Source: Syncephalis plumigaleata (taxonomy: Eukaryota > Zoopagomycota > Zoopagomycetes > Zoopagales > Piptocephalidaceae). Taken from it: a stretch of 64,000 nt of DNA. The notes beneath the pieces were generated by a model. It was not told where the DNA came from. It saw only the letters and a list, made by a program, of their open reading frames with translations, and searched no databases. Below, in pieces: positions 22,671 to 34,796 of the stretch. The position numbers and the translations under genes are program-made. Position 1 is the first letter of the stretch. The number at the start of each line of letters is the position of its first letter. Location: NCBI GenBank assembly GCA_025201365.1, contig JAIXMF010000002.1, positions 124,001-188,000 of the forward strand, in the 5' to 3' direction.

Positions 22671-23369
22671 TTATAACATGGCCACTAATACGAGGGATAG
22701 TAAGCAGAGAATGACTTCCATATATCTTGCAGTATATTGCGGCGAACCTGATCGTCGACTCGCACTATTACTACTATGCTTCCCTTGGCTGCTACTATTG
22801 GCGTTGGCAGCACGCGCTACACCCGTCGCATCCGGTGTGTTGGCATAAGTGGATGCCTCCGAGTTGCTGAACACGTAGTCCAAGTGTACGCTTACCGAAT
22901 GATTGCCTTTAGCATTGGCAACGACGATACAGAAGCCCGACTGGCCACCGCCCAAGTGATGGGCTTTTTTCTCGCCTATTATACACCGAGAGATCGAGTT
23001 TTCTTTCGTGAATATACACGAGCTATTGATATCGACACGCTTTCTAACCCGATTTGCAGTACGATTGGCGTTCTGATAACTTTTGATCCGATTCCAATCC
23101 GACATTGGTGTCACGAACACACTGCTTATTTTGTCGTCCTTGAGCACTGTTAAGTTGTAGGACACATACTTGACATAGCTGAAGGAACAAACGGCGCGAT
23201 ATCCTTCCACGTCAACGGTCAATAAGTTTCGTTCACCTTTCACCGTCTATAGTATGGATGGGGGTATTTAATAAGACTATTCACTGTTATATTGACTATG
23301 GCAACTCACTTTGATAAACACAAGCCACGTTAATAGCGTGACCGTAATCCAAGGAAATATCAGCACCAT
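22671..23369 (-). CDS. Secreted, probably GPI-anchored surface protein
   Basis: Two exons (23369-23310, 23246-22671) give 211 aa. The start codon opens a classical signal peptide (MVLIFPWITVTLLTWLVF). The body has several N-glycosylation sites and four Cys. It is followed by a Ser/Ala-rich stretch and a hydrophobic C-terminus (VILCLLSLVLVAML) with no positive tail, which fits a GPI-attachment signal. I do not recognise the ectodomain. It is convergent with the copper ATPase, whose stop lies 166 bp away. Confidence 0.65.
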
Positions 23370-24172
23370 TGATGTAGAGAACAATAAAAAACAGTTGAAT
23401 GCAGAAATGTTGGTATATATATACACACACACGTACACATACACAAAAGAATGCTTAATGCTGAAGAATGCAAGAGAAGATGAAGAAAAAGAAACGAATT
23501 ACTACAAAGGCTTTGGATGGCCACTCGCTGTACTCTTTAATGATAAATCAGCTACTCACAATTGCCCCATCACCGCCCATTCGTTTACCATCATATTGTG
23601 TAACTTTGACATTGATAAATGACGAGTTTCATTATAGCTGTATATATATTGTATATGGAGTCATCATAACCAATCAATACTATACGTCTAGCTAACGATC
23701 GAGTTATTTATCATTGAGTAACGATGATGTATCATGTCAAACAATATATTAATCTCTCTGCATGTTTATCATTTTATTGCAAAGCATCCTCATCTACCAT
23801 CACTGCAAGTTTGATAAATTACAGGATAAAGAAATGGTACCACGATAGTTTCTACGGTATGGGTTGTGTCTCTATTTTCCCCACCTCCTTCATTCCCTTC
23901 TAGTGTAGATCTATAATGGTCAAGAACATAGGATGTGAATAAGGCTAATAATGCAAAGGAACCAGTGTCAACTTGCTAGATCGTCTCTGGTATAAATGCC
24001 AGTGACGCAGACGACTCTTATCGTTGACCGTAATACACTTATTTTCTAACAGCATTTCCGTAACAAATATCTATTGTATCTAAACACTAACGAACGAAAG
24101 AACGAAAGAGCGTATATATAGCTATTGATAAATAGCACTTACTTTATATTCTTGTTGATTTATTCATCTTGT
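23370..24172. promoter_or_regulatory. Divergent intergenic region between surface protein and GATA factor
   Basis: Divergent promoter space. A TATA-like GGTATAAATG at about 23990 lies about 180 bp before the GATA-factor ATG. (CA)n runs occur at about 23424-23442. The open stretches at 23311-23695 show no coding character. Confidence 0.35.
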
Positions 24173-25285
24173 ATGTCGAACGAAATAGTCGCAAGTTCAA
24201 GTTCCTCGCTTGAACATGTTGTCCATTCGATGGAGTCACTCGATCTACCGCGATCACCGCAAGCGATCACTACACGTGTTACGCCAACTCCGTTACCTCT
24301 CGATAGCAACTATGATCTATCTCTCTTGCAACTATATGATGGTATACCAAGTATGATACCTGAAGATAATAGTAACAATAGCGAGAATTCATTATTATTC
24401 AATACATCGTTATCCATGGCACAACCACTTGTAAATAGTCATATAACATCCGATTCACCATGTCAAGCCACTGAAATAAACCATTCTCATCATTCAACGG
24501 ACACAAGCAGTACTTCGTTAGCCGAATCATCTTTACTGTTAAATCCTAGTATCCTGTCCACTTTTATGGATCCACGTTCACTTGCTATTACGAGCCCGTT
24601 AAGTGAAGATGGACTTGACACCATGAGTCGCCTACTTTTTGCGCAACATCTTGAATTGTATTCAGCACATGGTCAACTACTACCTATTTTGTCATCATCA
24701 TCATCAGCATCATCAGCACCATTTGGAGAGACGGCTTATGGTGCAGGTATCGTGCCACCAACCATAACGGCAGCAGCAGCACATGTTCCACCCTTGAACA
24801 TAGACACTTCGACCTCGTTGGCAGATGAGCTATCCAATTACACAGATACAATGCTACTCGTAAATCATCAACGACAATGCGCTAATTGTCAGTGTGTACA
24901 CACACCAAGCTGGCGTCGCAATGAATCAGGCACAGGTGTACTCTGCAATGCTTGTGGTCTCTAGTAAGTGATCAATTATAACGGAACATACTTCATCTTT
25001 ATCTAATTATTTCTTGTTCATTCACCGTCTAGTCAACGACTACACGGTCGTCCTCGTCCATGGTTCATTGATGTTGACGGTGTGGTAAAGGTGCGCCGTC
25101 CACGCCGTAGCAACAATCTTCGTCGTGTTGAGGCGATGTCTAAATCCGTAAAACTCGAGGGTAGTCCTCATCGTAAAAGAATGGAAAGCAAAAAGAACCG
25201 CACCGGTTCTAACAAGCGTGCTGTAAACGATACCAGGACAAATGAAGAAACATCGGTAATGGTATCATTACCATTTATAAGTTAG
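24173..25285 (+). CDS. GATA-type zinc finger transcription factor
   Basis: Two exons (24173-24963, 25033-25285) give 347 aa. I start at the ATG of MSNEIVAS because the frame further upstream opens only with TTG. The N-terminal 235 residues are Ser/Thr/Leu-rich and may be an activation region. A single class IV zinc finger follows (CANCQCVHTPSWRR..., then LCNACGL; about 236-260) and the intron splits it just after CNACGL. A basic tail (RPRRSNNLRR) adds DNA contacts. Fungal single-finger GATA factors control nitrogen, iron/siderophore or light responses. Which of these applies cannot be told here. Confidence 0.85.
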
Positions 25286-25606
25286 TCTCGTATGCGTATC
25301 ATTCATATTCCTGAATAAAATGAGTACCCTAATGGTCATAATGTCGAATTAGGTACTAAATAAAGAGTACCCTAAAGGGCGCGAGCAATGATTACGCCGT
25401 CACTCATAACCCATATTGTTCTTTTTCTTTTTCTCTACGAGAATGTAGTCGCTATCATTTGCATGCTAGCTATACATATAAATAATGCGACAATATGCTA
25501 TAGCTGATTACTAGTAACATTTAATGAGCTATCATTTACTCTTCTCTATTCTTTACGCTTGTTAACGATATTGATTTCTTTCTTTCTTTTCTTTTCTCTT
25601 TAAACA
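25286..25606. other. Short intergenic region
   Basis: 321 bp between the GATA gene and the His-rich protein. It holds TTTC-rich pyrimidine tracts just before the next ATG (about 25575-25600), typical of a fungal promoter. Nothing else is seen. Confidence 0.35.
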
Positions 25607-26544
25607 ATGCGTTTCTATTCATTACTCTCTTTATTGGTCGGTGTATCCGTCGTGTCCGGTGCGGTTATCTCCTCCAACTGTAACGACAAGACTGATGCCA
25701 AGTGTGCCGTAACTGCATCGTCGTCATCCACTAAAAGCACCAAGCTGGAACGTCGTGATCGACCACACGCCCACTCTGATGTCTTGCTCACTCGCGAGAA
25801 CGACATCACGCTTGTTATGCCATTGAAGCCTAATGCTACCAACTTTGATGGTGTCAAGAATATCACAGAGGTGGTGAACATCCATGCTAATGGCACGGAT
25901 TTCGTTGCCGTCACCAATAGTACGGATCCAAGTGCACGTCAAAAGATTACCGATTGGATTGCAAAGCACGTCAGCGGTAAAAAATTGAAGAACTACATTG
26001 CTGAGCATGCACCATTGGCGGGCGCGGTCGGCCTTGGCTCGATAGCCTCCTTGAAGTTGTCGGCATTCCTTGGTTCTGCTGCCGTTGGTATGCCAGCTAT
26101 GTTTGCCATTGGTGTTGCCACCGGTACTCCGTTATCATTGTAGATATTTTGAATCACACGGGTACCTCGGTGATTGATAAACTTCGTAAGAAGTACCGCA
26201 AGAACAAGAAGGGACACTCGCACGAAAAAGATGAGCATGGTCACGGACACACACACGGAGACGATGACGATGAACACGATGGCCACTCGCACGATGACGA
26301 TGCCAGCAAGGCTGGACTAAGTACCGCGGCTCTCGCTCAAACTGCCGGATGCTGCCCAGGCTGTGCATGCACCTCCATTATGCTCGCCGGTCGACGTGGT
26401 AGTACTCCATCAACACCGACACTTAGCAGACAGAACAGCATGGATTTCAGTGCTGCTTCTGCTTCTGCTTCTGCTGCCGCTCATGATCACGCACATCATC
26501 ATCACGGTCATGGTCATGATCACGCACACCACCATCATCATTAA
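25607..26544 (+). CDS. Secreted histidine-rich, probably metal-binding protein
   Basis: The first block (25607-26143, 178 aa) starts with a signal peptide (MRFYSLLSLLVGVSVVSG) and contains N-glycosylation sites and an Ala/Gly-rich hydrophobic helix. A 56-nt GTATGC...TTGTAG intron (26088-26143) would join it in frame to 26144-26544, giving 293 aa. The extension is basic at first, then rich in His/Asp (GHGHTHGDDDDEHDGHSH), carries a CCPGCAC cluster, and ends in His/Ala repeats. Such His and Cys runs bind Zn, Cu or Ni in metal-storage or chaperone proteins. If the intron is retained, a short form ends at 26143. The branch point is weak, so both forms are possible. No homologue is recognised. Confidence 0.6.
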
Positions 26545-26669
26545 TAATGATCATTAGTAATAATAATATTTATTTACAAACTTTTTATATTGTTATTATA
26601 ATAAAAATAGTTTATTTAATTTACAAAAATAATGACTAAAATGAAATGAATATTGGTTATTTCTCGTCT

Positions 26670-27742
26670 TCATGCCATTGACATCTCCAAAATACGTTGT
26701 CGCTTATTCTTCGTCAAACAGGAGACACAATACCAAGCACCCTTTGGCGGTTCAGTAAGACCGACACACTCGTAATGAAACCATTCGAATTCACACTATT
26801 ATCATCATTGTTATCATCATTGTTGTTATCATCATTGTTGTTAGTATGTCAGTATAATATTATAGGAATAGGCAAGCTTACATTATCATTATCGCATGCT
26901 ACCATATCACCGTAGGATACCTGACGACACATGCAATACAATGGCTCCTCGCCATTAGCATCGACCACCTCTTCAATGATCTGATTGTCATTAGTGATTG
27001 ATGTTTGAATCACCATTGGTGTACTACTGGTGCCGGTAGCTCGTTTCTTAGGAGTATTAAAGGAATTACTATTACTACTACTATTGCTATTATTACTATT
27101 ACTCGGACGACCACGCGGTCCATGTAGTATACGATTCCCTAGATGATTATGTTTAACTATTGATCCATGTATACATTATAATCTATCGACTTACTTGAAG
27201 GAGTCAACGATGCTTGCGATGTACCTAATCATCACGATAATGTGTTTAGCATATGTATCATGTAATAATAAAGGCAATGATCATGTCATACTATTACTTA
27301 CCCGCTTCGATGCTTGATTCCGTGAATACATCGCCATTCACACTAGCGGATGCTGCTAGTGCACCGACTCCATTGGCACGATTTCGTTGTTGTTGTCGTC
27401 GCAGATTAAGTAGGCCGGATGTCGATGAGTTTACTTCATCTTCAGGTAGGACGAGAGCCATATCCGCGTCCAAATGCTTGATATGTCGATTAATCTACAA
27501 GTAACTGGTTAGCACGACCAGCCATAGAGGAGTCAACCATTACACTAATGGCATATTAGCTTACCAAGTCAATGGCTCGTTTCGTGATCTCAATTTTCTC
27601 ATTGGCCAGAGCATGAGCCCGATCGAAATCAGCTCGAATATGAACGATCATATCCCGTTCTAATTGTCGTCGTCGTTCCAGTTGTTGCTCGGCACTTGAT
27701 GGCGTCACAGTGGATTTGCCTACTTCTTCGGTTCCTTTTACC

Positions 27743-27794
<52 letters not shown>

Positions 27795-28438
27795 ATGATG
27801 CAGTATCGGTAGATGTCATAGTATCCTTGCTTGTTTCTGATGATTCCCCGTTGGCACCTTCTTTCTGCGTTACATCTACTGTCTCGTCCTTCTTTTCATC
27901 ATTCGTCATGACGTTATTCGATTTCGTGCTAGTACGATCTGTTGTGGCATCATCCTGTATTTTCTTCTTCTCTTCATCCTTACTACTACTACTACTACTA
28001 CTATTATTATCTTCTGTCTTTGTCAAACCCATATTTGTCTCCTCATCGGATGTCAGTTTCAACCCAACGCTACACGGTGATTGCAGGGCATATCCATAGA
28101 CTTTGTAGTGTCGACTAAGATCCTGATCTCGTTTCTTAATTCGTCGTCTTACGTCTAATGTAAGCTTATTATTAAGGGAAAAGCGCCTCTATTTCATAAC
28201 TGCACTGTCATTACCTTGGAATTGTTCTTCTTTTTTGCGCAATTCCGCTAATAAATGAATAACCTCAGAGGGTAGATTATCCAAGCCTGAATATAGGACA
28301 ATTTGCGTCAAAACCAGTGTGTAATCAGCCAATTTCCCTTTTTTCTCCTTAATTACCTGCAACAAAATCTTGTAAGTAAAGACCGACATCCTCCAGAATA
28401 GTTAGTGATTGCTGTTCAAGCCCGTTCTCTAGTCGCAT
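26670..28438 (-). CDS. ING-family PHD-finger chromatin protein
   Basis: Seven exons (28438-28357, 28286-28215, 28151-27565, 27494-27302, 27224-27195, 27138-26882, 26795-26670) give 448 aa. The N-terminal ING helix has LDNLPSEV, where ING proteins have ENLPxE. The middle is Ser/Asp-rich with a poly-Thr run of about 17 residues, coded by a GTA/ACT microsatellite at about 27746-27793. A basic patch (PKKRAT) follows. The C-terminal PHD finger (about 387-432) shows the full C4HC3 ligand set: CMC, VACDNDNC, WFHYEC, WYCVSC. ING pro teins read H3K4me3 for histone acetyltransferase or deacetylase complexes such as NuA4, NuA3 or Rpd3L. The order of domains is standard; the length and Thr tract are unusual. 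Confidence 0.87.
27746..27793. repeat. GTA microsatellite inside ING coding sequence
   Basis: A run of GTA triplets followed by GTG triplets, read on the minus strand as Thr codons. Length variation would change the poly-Thr tract without shifting the frame. Confidence 0.8.
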
Positions 28439-29796
28439 GATTGATAGCTAATAATAATAATATAGATTATAGTGGGGGAGGAAAAGGGGAGGAAGAAATG
28501 ATGGTGGTGACAATGGTTGATGAGAACGACTAATATTAACGCATCTAAGTTGCTCACTTTCAACACCAACATAGATTTCACTTTGTGATGATATCGTAAT
28601 CAATGTACAACAGCACCATTAGTTTGATTGTACAATACACAAATACCTGTACTTACAACTGAGACATTCTAGCCAAGTATTTATATACTATTGTCTATAA
28701 TGATTATGCTAATAGTTGAATACGCTCTTAATTGTAATAATCATGATGTCTATTTAATTTCTTGTCCTGTCCAAGTCGTGTAGATTAAGACACATTAATT
28801 AGAAATGGTGTAATAGAGATACAGCATCGATCATAATTAGACCAGATCTAGTAGTACTAGTAATTAATAGAGAAATACTCTATAGGAGAGTGAGTAAATC
28901 ATCTATAGTGTGTCATTTCTTTCAAACTGGCTTCAAGGTGTGTGACGTCTCTTTATCCTGAAAGCAGACTTTGCAGCCATAGACCTTTACGCGAATTCAT
29001 TGGTGCAAACTCACCACGTGTATAGATTGAAGAGCTGCATTATATCATGCGTCCGATTCGCATGGCTTCTATTGTTCTTCAACATTCATAGGTTATTCGC
29101 CGGTACTACATCGCCAATGACCGTGAATGAATCAAGCCGGTTAGTACCTGACGAGAGACTACTTGTTTTTTTCTCGAGCGAGAATGCATAGCCACTAAGC
29201 TTGATTGCTCTTTCTTCTCTCTCTCTCTTTCTTTTCGCTTTTCGCGATACTCTTCCTCCTCTTCGCTATTATATATATTATTACATATTACTATTACTAT
29301 TACTATTATTACTATTATTAACTATCCCGTATATACAATTATAAATATTCAATTGGTGTTTCCTCTCGTTAGCTAGACAGTTAGCTGGCAATAATATAAT
29401 ACAAATATCTCGATTGTTTCTACCTTTAATACTTGCGTATATATACACATACACATACATATATATACGTAGAGTGGTTGTGATTATCCTACAATTACAA
29501 CCCGATCTTCTTTTGTTTATTATCCTATATTGTTTCATACATTTCATCACATATCGCCACTGTTATAGTTGTCTTTTTCGTATCTGCGCGCGCGCGTGTG
29601 TGTGTTATCATTGTGGAATTTACATCACATTGATTACATCACACGCGTTAATCATCAGTGAGGCGAACCAACTCTCCTCTCTCCTACTTCGTGTGCCCTG
29701 CCAATACACAACGTGCACGCCAGTCACTAAAGCAAAGTTGACGAGCAACAGAGGACCTCTCTCGTCTTCTGTCACGGTCAACGGTCAATCCTGGTC
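28439..29796. other. Divergent intergenic region, no gene seen
   Basis: About 1.36 kb between the ING gene (minus) and the next 7TM gene (plus). It holds pyrimidine tracts near 29205-29270, CA/TA repeats near 29440-29475 and a CGCG/GT tract at 29585-29603. No supported open reading frame. Confidence 0.35.
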
Positions 29797-31206
29797 ATGC
29801 CGCTGACACTAGGCGAATGGCTTCCCTTTGCTATTGGATCTGGTGTATTATGGGCCACCGATATTGGTGCGATAGTGGCCGCTTGGCTTAATTATCAATA
29901 TGCACCGCTCAAAGCAAAGAATATACCATCGATTACAATCACGGTAATCGGTAAGTAACACATTGTAAGCATGTCCACCAATACTAATCGTTTTATTTAG
30001 CATCATTCATGTATTGGATCGGTATGTCGGTAAGTTATTCATGCAAGAAATACGATCTTTTGACCATAGCTGATATTTTGAACAACAACAACAATGATAA
30101 TGATGATAATAATGCAGTATTCGTTGGGCTTTTTCGGTGACATGAGTTCCGAGTCACCACTTTGTTTATTCGTCGGTTGTAAGTCTACTAACCAACAATG
30201 ATAGCTCTGCATTATTGACAAATATCTTATCATAGTATGGTTGCAATATCCATTGGGATTACACGTCGTTCTTTGTGTGTTACTATATCGTTTCATGAAG
30301 CTTCATCGTGTTCTCGTTCAGCGAAAGGAGCTAGATGATCGCTGGCATCGTCGTGCCATTCTCGGTGGCTTACTCGTATTGTTGGCCATTTACAGCGTGG
30401 TCGGTAGTCTTTTCGCCACCGGCATAATAGAACGTCATCGCGTAGATGATTTCTCGGTGATCATTCCTAGTCGTGAGGTCGCATGTACCATTGGTATTAC
30501 TGAACTGACCATTTCCATGGGTATTGCAGGCCTATTACTTATCATCTTACTAGTAAGTATCATTCGATTTATGTGACAATAACAATAATAATAGTAGGTA
30601 ATTAGTCACACACGCATTGTCTAACTCGCATGTCTAGATATTTTTAATACGTCTTCGCGCATCAAGCAAACTGTTCAAAGAATACAACGAGACTTGTCAC
30701 GGTGTATATAGTCAGGCCTTTTCCTTTATCGTTACATCCGCTTTATTATTCACCGGACAAACTGAAAGCGTATTTGCTCGCTACGTCATGATCTTTGTAA
30801 ATATCGTTGCAACCGATTATTATGTTTGGCAAGTGCTTGGTTCCACATTACACGGTTGTTTATTCCGTCGCGAGGAAACACTACGTCGATACCACGAGGA
30901 TTTCGATGAACATGCCGACACTTTGGTGGCTACTCGTCGAATGCATCATCCCACGAAGCAGCGGTAGTCCACAATGATGGTGTTAACAGCAGTAGCAACA
31001 GTCATCGATTCCAGGCTGGTTTGAAACGACCATCTAACGCGGTGCCCGGTCGACGCTACTTGCGCGACAGCGTATCCACCATCGATAATCATCCACCAGT
31101 AATGACCGGCAGCGTTACCTTTCCAACTAACGCCGATATGGCTGGTGTGCGTGTCGGTGTCAATCCTCAATACGGGATATACGTAACATGCGTCCCACAC
31201 ACGTAG
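29797..31206 (+). CDS. Seven-transmembrane receptor-like protein
   Basis: Five exons (29797-29950, 30001-30029, 30118-30178, 30236-30552, 30638-30967) read as a membrane protein with seven hydrophobic helices, a basic loop between helices 4 and 5, and a cytosolic tail. The current frame stops at 30967. A different frame carries on with protein-like sequence (Ser/Asn-rich, then VPGRRYLRDS) to 31206. A single-base indel near 30940-30950 would explain this, so the true tail is probably about 80 residues longer. The topology resembles zygomycete 7TM proteins related to RGS-type GPCRs, but no RGS domain is visible and I cannot name a subfamily. Confidence 0.6.
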
Positions 31207-31572
31207 CTAATCGTAGTGCATCGGTTAAAGATGAGGAATTGGTGCAGCTTGCACTCTAGAAGAATCTCTATCATTCCAATTGGCAAAGTCACTTGCCGTA
31301 TAATTGTATCACTTTGCCATCGTTACCTTTTCGCGTCGTTCTATCTAGTATGCGTGCGTGCGCGCGCGTGTGTGTGTGCATGTACTCTCGTCGTATCAGC
31401 TCTAAAAGGGTGATACTCTTCCATCTCGATTAAATAAACAAGGTATCATCATTCTATCTAGTATACAATGGAAATAGTAGAGTTTTAAACTTTTTTACGC
31501 TTTATTCAATGGCTTATTTATAATTTGCATGTAGAAGATGAATAGCTGGATGCACGAGTGTGTAGCATCAAT
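31207..31572. other. Convergent 3' region
   Basis: 366 bp between convergent genes (7TM plus, sHSP minus). It contains an alternating GTGCGC/GTGT tract at about 31350-31380 and AATAAA-type motifs at about 31433. No gene. Confidence 0.35.
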
Positions 31573-32283
31573 TTACAATTTGCTTTTAATCTCGCCACCC
31601 TCATCATCATCTCTAATATTCACTCGGTAAGTGCTAGGCTGCTCCGGCACTTGTGGCTCTTTCTTGTTCATGGTCACACGTAGTAATCCGTTACGGAAAC
31701 TAGCCTGTACGGAATCGGGACTGACGGCAGCTGGTAGCTGGAATGCTCGACGGAAACTACCGTAGAATCGTTCTTGTGCCCAGTAAGTTTCCTTACTACC
31801 ATCGCTGGTATCTTTTGTGACTGCTGAAGAAGTATCCTCTGTCGATTTAGTAACAACATTGTTACCCTCGTTGTTTTTAGCCTCCTTCGCTACAGCTTCG
31901 TTGCTGCCCTCGGAAGTAGTAGCGGTAGTAGTAGGTGGTCGACCGAAGGAACGAGTCTGACGCACTTGTCCTGACAAGGTCACCACCTCGCCGCTATGAT
32001 CCAACTCGACGGAAACGTCGTCCTTGGCCACACCCGGTAACTCGGCCTCCAACACGTAACTATTGTTCACCTCGGATATATCGATGGCTGGCCATGATGA
32101 ATCCGCAGCAGCCGATGACAATGGACCATGCGCTCGATGCCAAATAGGAAACATCGATGACGATGCTGGTAGCGCACATCGACTAGATGGATTCGGCCAG
32201 AAACGATTCTGCACCTGTTTTACGTCGTTTTCCAACGCGTGCATTGCACGACTAAGCTCTGGAAATATCGATCGAAATGCCAT
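31573..32283 (-). CDS. Small heat-shock protein (Hsp20/alpha-crystallin)
   Basis: An intronless 236-aa frame. The N-terminus is short and aromatic. The alpha-crystallin domain starts at about residue 65 (PAIDISEV, then LEAELPGVAKDDVSVEL) and ends with FRNGLLRVTMNKKEP. A Ser/Thr/Glu-rich insert of about 55 residues splits the domain between its beta strands, as in filamentous-fungal Hsp30-type proteins. Family members are ATP-independent holdases for unfolding proteins in the cytosol. The C-terminal I-x-I/V-type tail (VNI) may aid oligomer assembly. Heat-shock elements and a TATA box lie upstream at about 32388-32466. The lack of introns suits fast induction. Confidence 0.9.
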   Translation of the reverse strand: MAFRSIFPELSRAMHALENDVKQVQNRFWPNPSSRCALPASSSMFPIWHRAHGPLSSAAADSSWPAIDISEVNNSYVLEAELPGVAKDDVSVELDHSGEVVTLSGQVRQTRSFGRPPTTTATTSEGSNEAVAKEAKNNEGNNVVTKSTEDTSSAVTKDTSDGSKETYWAQERFYGSFRRAFQLPAAVSPDSVQASFRNGLLRVTMNKKEPQVPEQPSTYRVNIRDDDEGGEIKSKL

Positions 32284-32387
32284 AATTCTTTAAACTAGAA
32301 GGTAAGAGAGCTAGGTAGAAAGAGAAAAGATAATCCGCAATGATAAAATGATATAAGCGCTTTACGTGTTCCTCTTATGTTGATGCT

Positions 32388-32466
32388 CCTTTTATATTAC
32401 AATACATGTTTGACGCTCTAGAATCCACTAGAAGTATTGCTTTCTATTAATTTACTAGAACTTTCT
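32388..32466 (-). promoter_or_regulatory. Heat-shock promoter of the sHSP gene
   Basis: On the minus strand a TATA box (TATAAAAG, about 32388-32395) lies about 105 bp before the start codon. Above it are an AGAACTTTCT inverted pair (32457-32466), a good nGAAnnTTCn heat-shock element, and further GAA/TTC units in CTAGAATCCACTAGAAG (32418-32434). The match is to the known HSF consensus; binding itself is inferred. Confidence 0.6.
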
Positions 32467-32816
32467 AAAACTTGTCAAACCATCCAATCAACTGTTGCAC
32501 CAAGAGTTGAAACAATAATAGTAAGCTTATTACCACATCACATCGTCAGCATTTAATTCCGAAATTCCCATTTACGTAAATGACTCATTCATTTACATAC
32601 ACAAGTATGCTGTTTGCTGACGGCATTTGCAATTGCATTTGTACTCGAGTAGCACTTGTATATTCTACTAGCAATGCTTAATCGTGTAACTTGATGTTTG
32701 CCATTTATATCTACTAATTGCTAAGTTGTAATTGGATATTGAAGTGGCATTATACATTTGCAGCAATGTTATTTATTTATTTTAGTATTTGACCTTCTCA
32801 AATGAAGAGAGAGGAG

Positions 32817-32880
32817 TACGATGACGTTATTTTAATCAAGAATACACAAATAAATCATACGCAAGTGTGGATAATAATAG
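32817..32880 (+). repeat. Stray copy of the F-box/Fanzor intergenic segment
   Basis: Nearly identical to 34797-34860 (TACGATGACGTTATTTTAATC, then ATAAATCATAC, then AAGTGTGGATAATAAT) and in the same orientation. It lies just beyond the 3' flank of the intact F-box gene, where that flank stops matching the copy at 46144-46262. It marks a junction with a second, mostly deleted unit. Confidence 0.7.
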
Positions 32881-32998
32881 AACAGTTGACTTACTCGATT
32901 AATCATCCAGTTTATAGAAAGTATTAGCATGTGTTATGGTTTAATGATGTATAAACACTACTCTTATTAACTAATGTAATATGATTTATTGATGTTTG

Positions 32999-34758
32999 CT
33001 ATAGTTCACCGTATTCTTCTATCACTAGCGCATATCTTTCATCAAAACTACATATCGTACCAACCATTGCATAATTATCCACTTGTTCGTCCTCGTTTAG
33101 TGCTTCCAATTCGCGTATTATTTTCTTTGTACTTATGTCTACAAGCAATTGTCTGTATCCACCATTACGATCTTCTATATCAAAAACATAAAGATCTCCA
33201 ATAACATTTCTGATAAAATCTGTACGCGGTATTTGTAATACTTGATCGTCATTGTAGGATAAATCTGTCCATACTTTTGCTGGTCTGGAGCTAAATAATA
33301 AATACTTGTATCCAGCCCCTAATAATGGAGTAGGCATATGTCGGTCAGTCATAGTATAGCAATTACGTGGAGTGTGGCTTTGACCACTGGATGCTACACT
33401 ATGTATTATGTATGGATGATAATCAGGATGACCACCAAATTGAAGCATTATATGCGAGTCGTATGAATTATAAGAAAATATTGACCTAGCCATTATTTCT
33501 TCAGGTAATTGGAACCAGCCATTTCGCAATCGTACAACAGGATTATTGCTCGAGAACTGGTGTAATGCCCATTCAATACGATTTGTATCATCGTCTTTGA
33601 CTAGTCTTGCTGTGTATACTATTGCTGTATTATTGGTTGTTTTATAGAAATGGACTGCATTCCATGTATCATCAATGCTTCCTGGACACATGGTATTATT
33701 ATCTATATCGAATACCATTATATTGGCTGAATGTATTATGATTAGTACTAGTTATATGGCATCATTATATAGGTATCATTCTTACAAATTGGTGAATACA
33801 GAAATGACTGTTGTGTTTCATGCGCTAATAATACCCATTTCCCCTCGATTGTATTCACATAATATCGTGCTGGAACATTGAATGTAGTGATAACACCACC
33901 ATGTTTGCGGGAAAGTATTTTTACATTAATGCTGGTATCGCTCTCAAACGCATAAGGAGATACGGCTATGTAATGATCACCCTTGACATGATGATACTGA
34001 GTTTCTTTACCACTATCCAGTGAAAGGACATTTGGCGATGCAGAGAATGTGCTGTTATGTACAATATTGTTGCTTGATCTCAGATTCGGATGTGGCAGAT
34101 ATTCTATAATATAACTATGATATGATGTCCTATTTAAGCGATTTTGTTGTTCGATAAATATACAATCATTAAAAGAATATGTGTTATAGCGTACTCCATC
34201 CCTGTCCTGTTTCCTATTGATCTGCGCGGTGTTGCATCGTCCACATCGCCAATTATTCTCGGTGCTCACACGTCGACGATATGTGTTGTACCAGTCCACA
34301 TTCTCTAGTAGATCGGCTCGTTTATCCGATGTACATGGATTGTTGACATCTGTGCGTACACACCATAATACGAAATCCATTTCTTTAGTATAATACACTC
34401 CCGATAGGAAATCCTTATGGTATCGTTCTTGCCATAATGCTCTATCATCTCGAATACTGCTTCTTAACGAGTGACAACATGCTGATAAACGCAATAGTTC
34501 GATATGACCAAGTTGGTTACGGAAAACACGCTGGTCATGAGGTGGAAGACTATTTAGACAATCAAGTAATCTACAAGACGAGCTGGAATTACTCAATATT
34601 TCAGTAGTTGTAGTAGTAGTCGTAGTTGTTGTAGTCCTAGTGGTTGCAGTAGTAGTAATACTAGTAATAGTAGTTGTCGTAGTATTGTCAGTGGTAGCAG
34701 TACTAATGGTTGTCGTAGTATTGCCAGTAGTAGCAGTAGTAGCAGCAGTAGTAGACAT
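32999..34758 (-). CDS. F-box protein (intact copy A)
   Basis: Two exons (34758-33786, 33726-32999) joined by a GTAAGA...TTCAG intron give an unbroken 566-aa frame. Residues 1 to about 52 are almost pure Thr/Ser/Ala, coded by triplet repeats. An F-box-like region follows (LPPHDQRVFRNQLGHIELLRLSACCHSL), then a long beta-rich part with no named repeat. F-box proteins recruit substrates to SCF ubiquitin ligases through Skp1; the target is unknown. Two close relatives at 44530-46144 and 55620-57235 are broken. All three sit head-to-head with a Fanzor-like remnant, so this gene belongs to a duplicated or mobilised unit. The F-box call rests on sequence pattern and is moderately sure. Confidence 0.7.
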
Positions 34759-34796
34759 GGTGGAATGGAATAAGAAAGGCGATATGGGGTAGAGAA

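Noticed and set aside
31021-31206. Separate small gene after the 7TM protein
   Set aside because: Its sequence continues the tail of the preceding gene in a neighbouring frame, so a single-base indel explains it better than a new gene.
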